From assembly GCA_035565675.1 (NCBI GenBank), contig DATMSA010000071.1, forward strand, positions 1 to 35,510: a stretch of DNA of 35,510 bases, written 5' to 3'. The notes under the pieces were generated by a model. That model saw nothing but the letters and a program-made list of their open reading frames with translations. It was not told where the DNA came from and did no database searches. The translations under genes were made by a program, and so were the position numbers. The stretch comes from Capillimicrobium sp035565675 (GTDB taxonomy: Bacteria > Actinomycetota > Thermoleophilia > Solirubrobacterales > Solirubrobacteraceae). Positions 34,218 to 35,510 of this stretch are shown here, piece after piece (the first letter of the stretch is position 1; each line of letters starts with the position of its first letter).

Positions 34218-34885
34218 GCTTCGTCCCGTTCCCGCGCACGCCGCACCTCGCGTGGCTGGCCGACACGCCGCTGCGGGCCGACAAGCTGCTCAGCCCGCAG
34301 GAGGCCGACGCGCTCCTGACCCACGAGGTGTGGGTCGAGGAGAAGGTCGACGGCGCCAACGTCGGCTTCAGCGTCGCCGGCGACCGCGTGCTCGTCCAGC
34401 ACCGCGGCGACTACATGGACGGCCCGTCGGTCAGCCGCTACCCGTTCCTGGCGTCGTGGATCGCCGAGCGCCAGGACGCGCTCGTCGCGGCGCTCGGGGA
34501 GCGGCTCGTGCTGTTCGGCGAGTGGTGCAGCGTCGTGCACGCGATCCGCTACGACGCGCTGCCCGACTGGTTCCTGGCGTTCGACGTGTTCGACCGCGAG
34601 GCCGGCCGCTACTGGGATCGCGAGCGCTGCGCGGCGCTGTGCCGCGACCTGGGGCTCGCGCAGGTGCCGACGGTCGCCCGCGGCCGCTTCACGATCGACG
34701 AGCTCGTCGCGCTCATGGGCCCGTCGCGGCTGGGCGCCCCGGAGATGGAGGGCGTCGTCGTGCGCCACGACGCCGACGGGTTCCTCGTCGCCCGCGCCAA
34801 GCTCGTGCGGCCGGGGCACGTCCAGCCCGACGCGCCGCACTGGACGGCCGGCCCGGTCCGGCTGAACGCGCTGGCCTCCCGCTAG
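34214..34885 (+). CDS. ATP-dependent RNA ligase (PF09414-type), third gene of the operon
   Basis: A 223-residue nucleotidyltransferase with every expected ligase motif. Lys44 in KVDGAN is the adenylation site (motif I). Then come RGDY at 64-67 (Ia), LFGEW at 100-104 with Glu103 (III), FLAFDVFD at 120-127 (IIIa), EGVVVRH at 179-185 (IV) and RAKLVR with Lys196 (V). It would seal RNA ends carrying 5'-phosphate and 3'-OH. It lacks an added end-healing or helical C-terminal domain, so it is a minimal ligase. Start GTG 34214 overlaps the PIN-gene stop (GTGA). The stop shares CTAG with the convergent GNAT gene. Confidence 0.93.
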   Translation: MSFVPFPRTPHLAWLADTPLRADKLLSPQEADALLTHEVWVEEKVDGANVGFSVAGDRVLVQHRGDYMDGPSVSRYPFLASWIAERQDALVAALGERLVLFGEWCSVVHAIRYDALPDWFLAFDVFDREAGRYWDRERCAALCRDLGLAQVPTVARGRFTIDELVALMGPSRLGAPEMEGVVVRHDADGFLVARAKLVRPGHVQPDAPHWTAGPVRLNALASR

Positions 34886-35355
34886 AGCTCGCGCTCGAGC
34901 CGCAGCTCGTCGCGGATCGGGATCCCGTGGTCGCCGACCCGCGGGATCTCGGGCTTCAGCGTCGCGCGGCTCTCGTCCACCGCGCCGGCGCGCAGCTCGG
35001 CCAGCCGGAAGCCGCGCCGCTGGTAGAAGCGCAGCGCGTCGACGTTGTCGTTCGTGGTGATCAGCCACAGCCGCCCGCACCCGGCGTCGCGCGCGACCTC
35101 CGCCACCGCGTCGATCAGCGCCGTCCCCACGCCCCGCCTCCGCTCGTCGGCGTGGAGCGTGAGGATCTCGCACGCGTCCCAGCCGAGGACGTACGTGAGC
35201 GCCCCGACGATGCGCCCGTCGCGCTCGGCCACCAGGATCGGGTGCTCCAGCGGGTGCTCGAGCGCGCCGGTGCGCGCCACCCGCAGCGAGTGCCAGCGCT
35301 CCAGGAACCCCTCCAGCTCGGCCCGGTCGCGGGCCTCCGCCCTCCGTATCCGCAT
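34882..35355 (-). CDS. GNAT-family N-acetyltransferase
   Basis: A 157-residue GNAT protein. The fold starts MRIRRAEARDRAELEGFLER. Strand 4 is ACEILTLHADE, followed by the acetyl-CoA loop RRRGVGTALIDAVAEVA (Q/R-x-x-G-x-G/A pattern). NDNVDALRFYQRRGF matches motif B, with the usual Tyr. The acceptor is unknown. ATG 35355 starts the conserved fold. It converges on the RNA ligase gene, sharing the four bases CTAG (34882-34885) as both stop codons. Confidence 0.9.
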   Translation of the reverse strand: MRIRRAEARDRAELEGFLERWHSLRVARTGALEHPLEHPILVAERDGRIVGALTYVLGWDACEILTLHADERRRGVGTALIDAVAEVARDAGCGRLWLITTNDNVDALRFYQRRGFRLAELRAGAVDESRATLKPEIPRVGDHGIPIRDELRLEREL

Positions 35356-35377
35356 GGCGCGCAGTGTGCCAGCGGCG

Positions 35378-35510
35378 CTACGGGGCCGGGGTGCGCCGCT
35401 CCCACATCCCGTAGCGGCCCAGCGCCCGGTAGCCGAGGCGCCGGTAGACGGGCTCGCCAAGCGTCGTCGCCTGCAGCGAGGTGGTCGTCGCCCCGGCGCG
35501 CGCCGCGTCG
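35378..35510 (-). CDS. GNAT-family acetyltransferase, C-terminal end (cut by window edge)
   Basis: The last 43 or so residues are present and read ATTTSLQATTLGEPVYRRLG, then YRALGRYGMWERR. The TLGEPVYRRLGY element is the GNAT motif B region. The gene begins right of the window and ends 22 bases before the other GNAT start on the same strand, so the two may be co-transcribed. Confidence 0.8.
   Translation of the reverse strand, partial: DAARAGATTTSLQATTLGEPVYRRLGYRALGRYGMWERRTPAP

Overview
The window is very GC-rich DNA with compact, often overlapping genes, actinobacterial-type families (LAL-type LuxR regulators, the MSMEG_0567-0572 genes, a Tat-exported sulfatase, GT-C membrane enzymes) and many start codons sitting directly behind a TANNNT -10 box. 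This points to a high-GC actinobacterium. The family mix looks like Thermoleophilia/Solirubrobacterales, but the exact taxon is inference. I see no phage, insertion sequence, CRISPR array or replication origin; it reads as chromosome.

Layout. (1) 1-4346, minus strand: a tightly coupled Nit1C-type cluster (Sll0783/MSMEG_0572 protein, radical SAM, GNAT+AIR-synthase-like fusion, carbon-nitrogen hydrolase, MSMEG_0570 protein, flavin oxidoreductase cut by the window edge). Its relatives are linked to nitrogen starvation and cyanide/nitrile use. (2) 4473-5934: a homoprotocatechuate-2,3-dioxygenase-like enzyme followed by a MarR regulator. (3) 6298-12081: tRNA-Asp, a cytochrome P450, a very large LuxR-type ATPase regulator, a possible small basic protein, a TetR regulator and an XRE regulator. 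(4) 12226-15205: an unusual fusion of an extracytoplasmic GH113-like domain, a membrane helix, a GAF domain and a degenerate HD-GYP domain, then a VOC protein. (5) 15227-21964: Tat-exported sulfatase, secreted alpha/beta hydrolase, tRNA-Val, small membrane protein, ABC-type binding protein, atypical SDR, tRNA-Glu and tRNA-Lys, an esterase-like hydrolase and a CsbD stress protein. (6) 22012-26991: VOC protein, two polytopic GT-C-like membrane enzymes and a UDP-galactopyranose-mutase-like flavoprotein, probably a cell-surface glycan unit. It ends at two tandem hairpins. (7) 27063-32269: purH, a possible TetR remnant, a secreted PASTA-like protein, a small coiled-coil protein, purN and recQ. (8) 32326-34885: a three-gene operon with overlapping stops and starts encoding an AAA ATPase (DUF3696 type), a PIN-like nuclease and an ATP-dependent RNA ligase. 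(9) 34882-35510: two GNAT acetyltransferases, the last one cut by the window edge.

The most promising candidate for an undescribed system is (8): a likely RNA-cutting PIN protein translationally coupled to an ATPase sensor and an RNA-sealing enzyme, divergent from recQ. Second is the GH113-GAF-HD-GYP fusion. At the regulatory level the window shows repeated evidence for leaderless transcription, including a 28-bp divergent promoter in which two -10 boxes share two bases.
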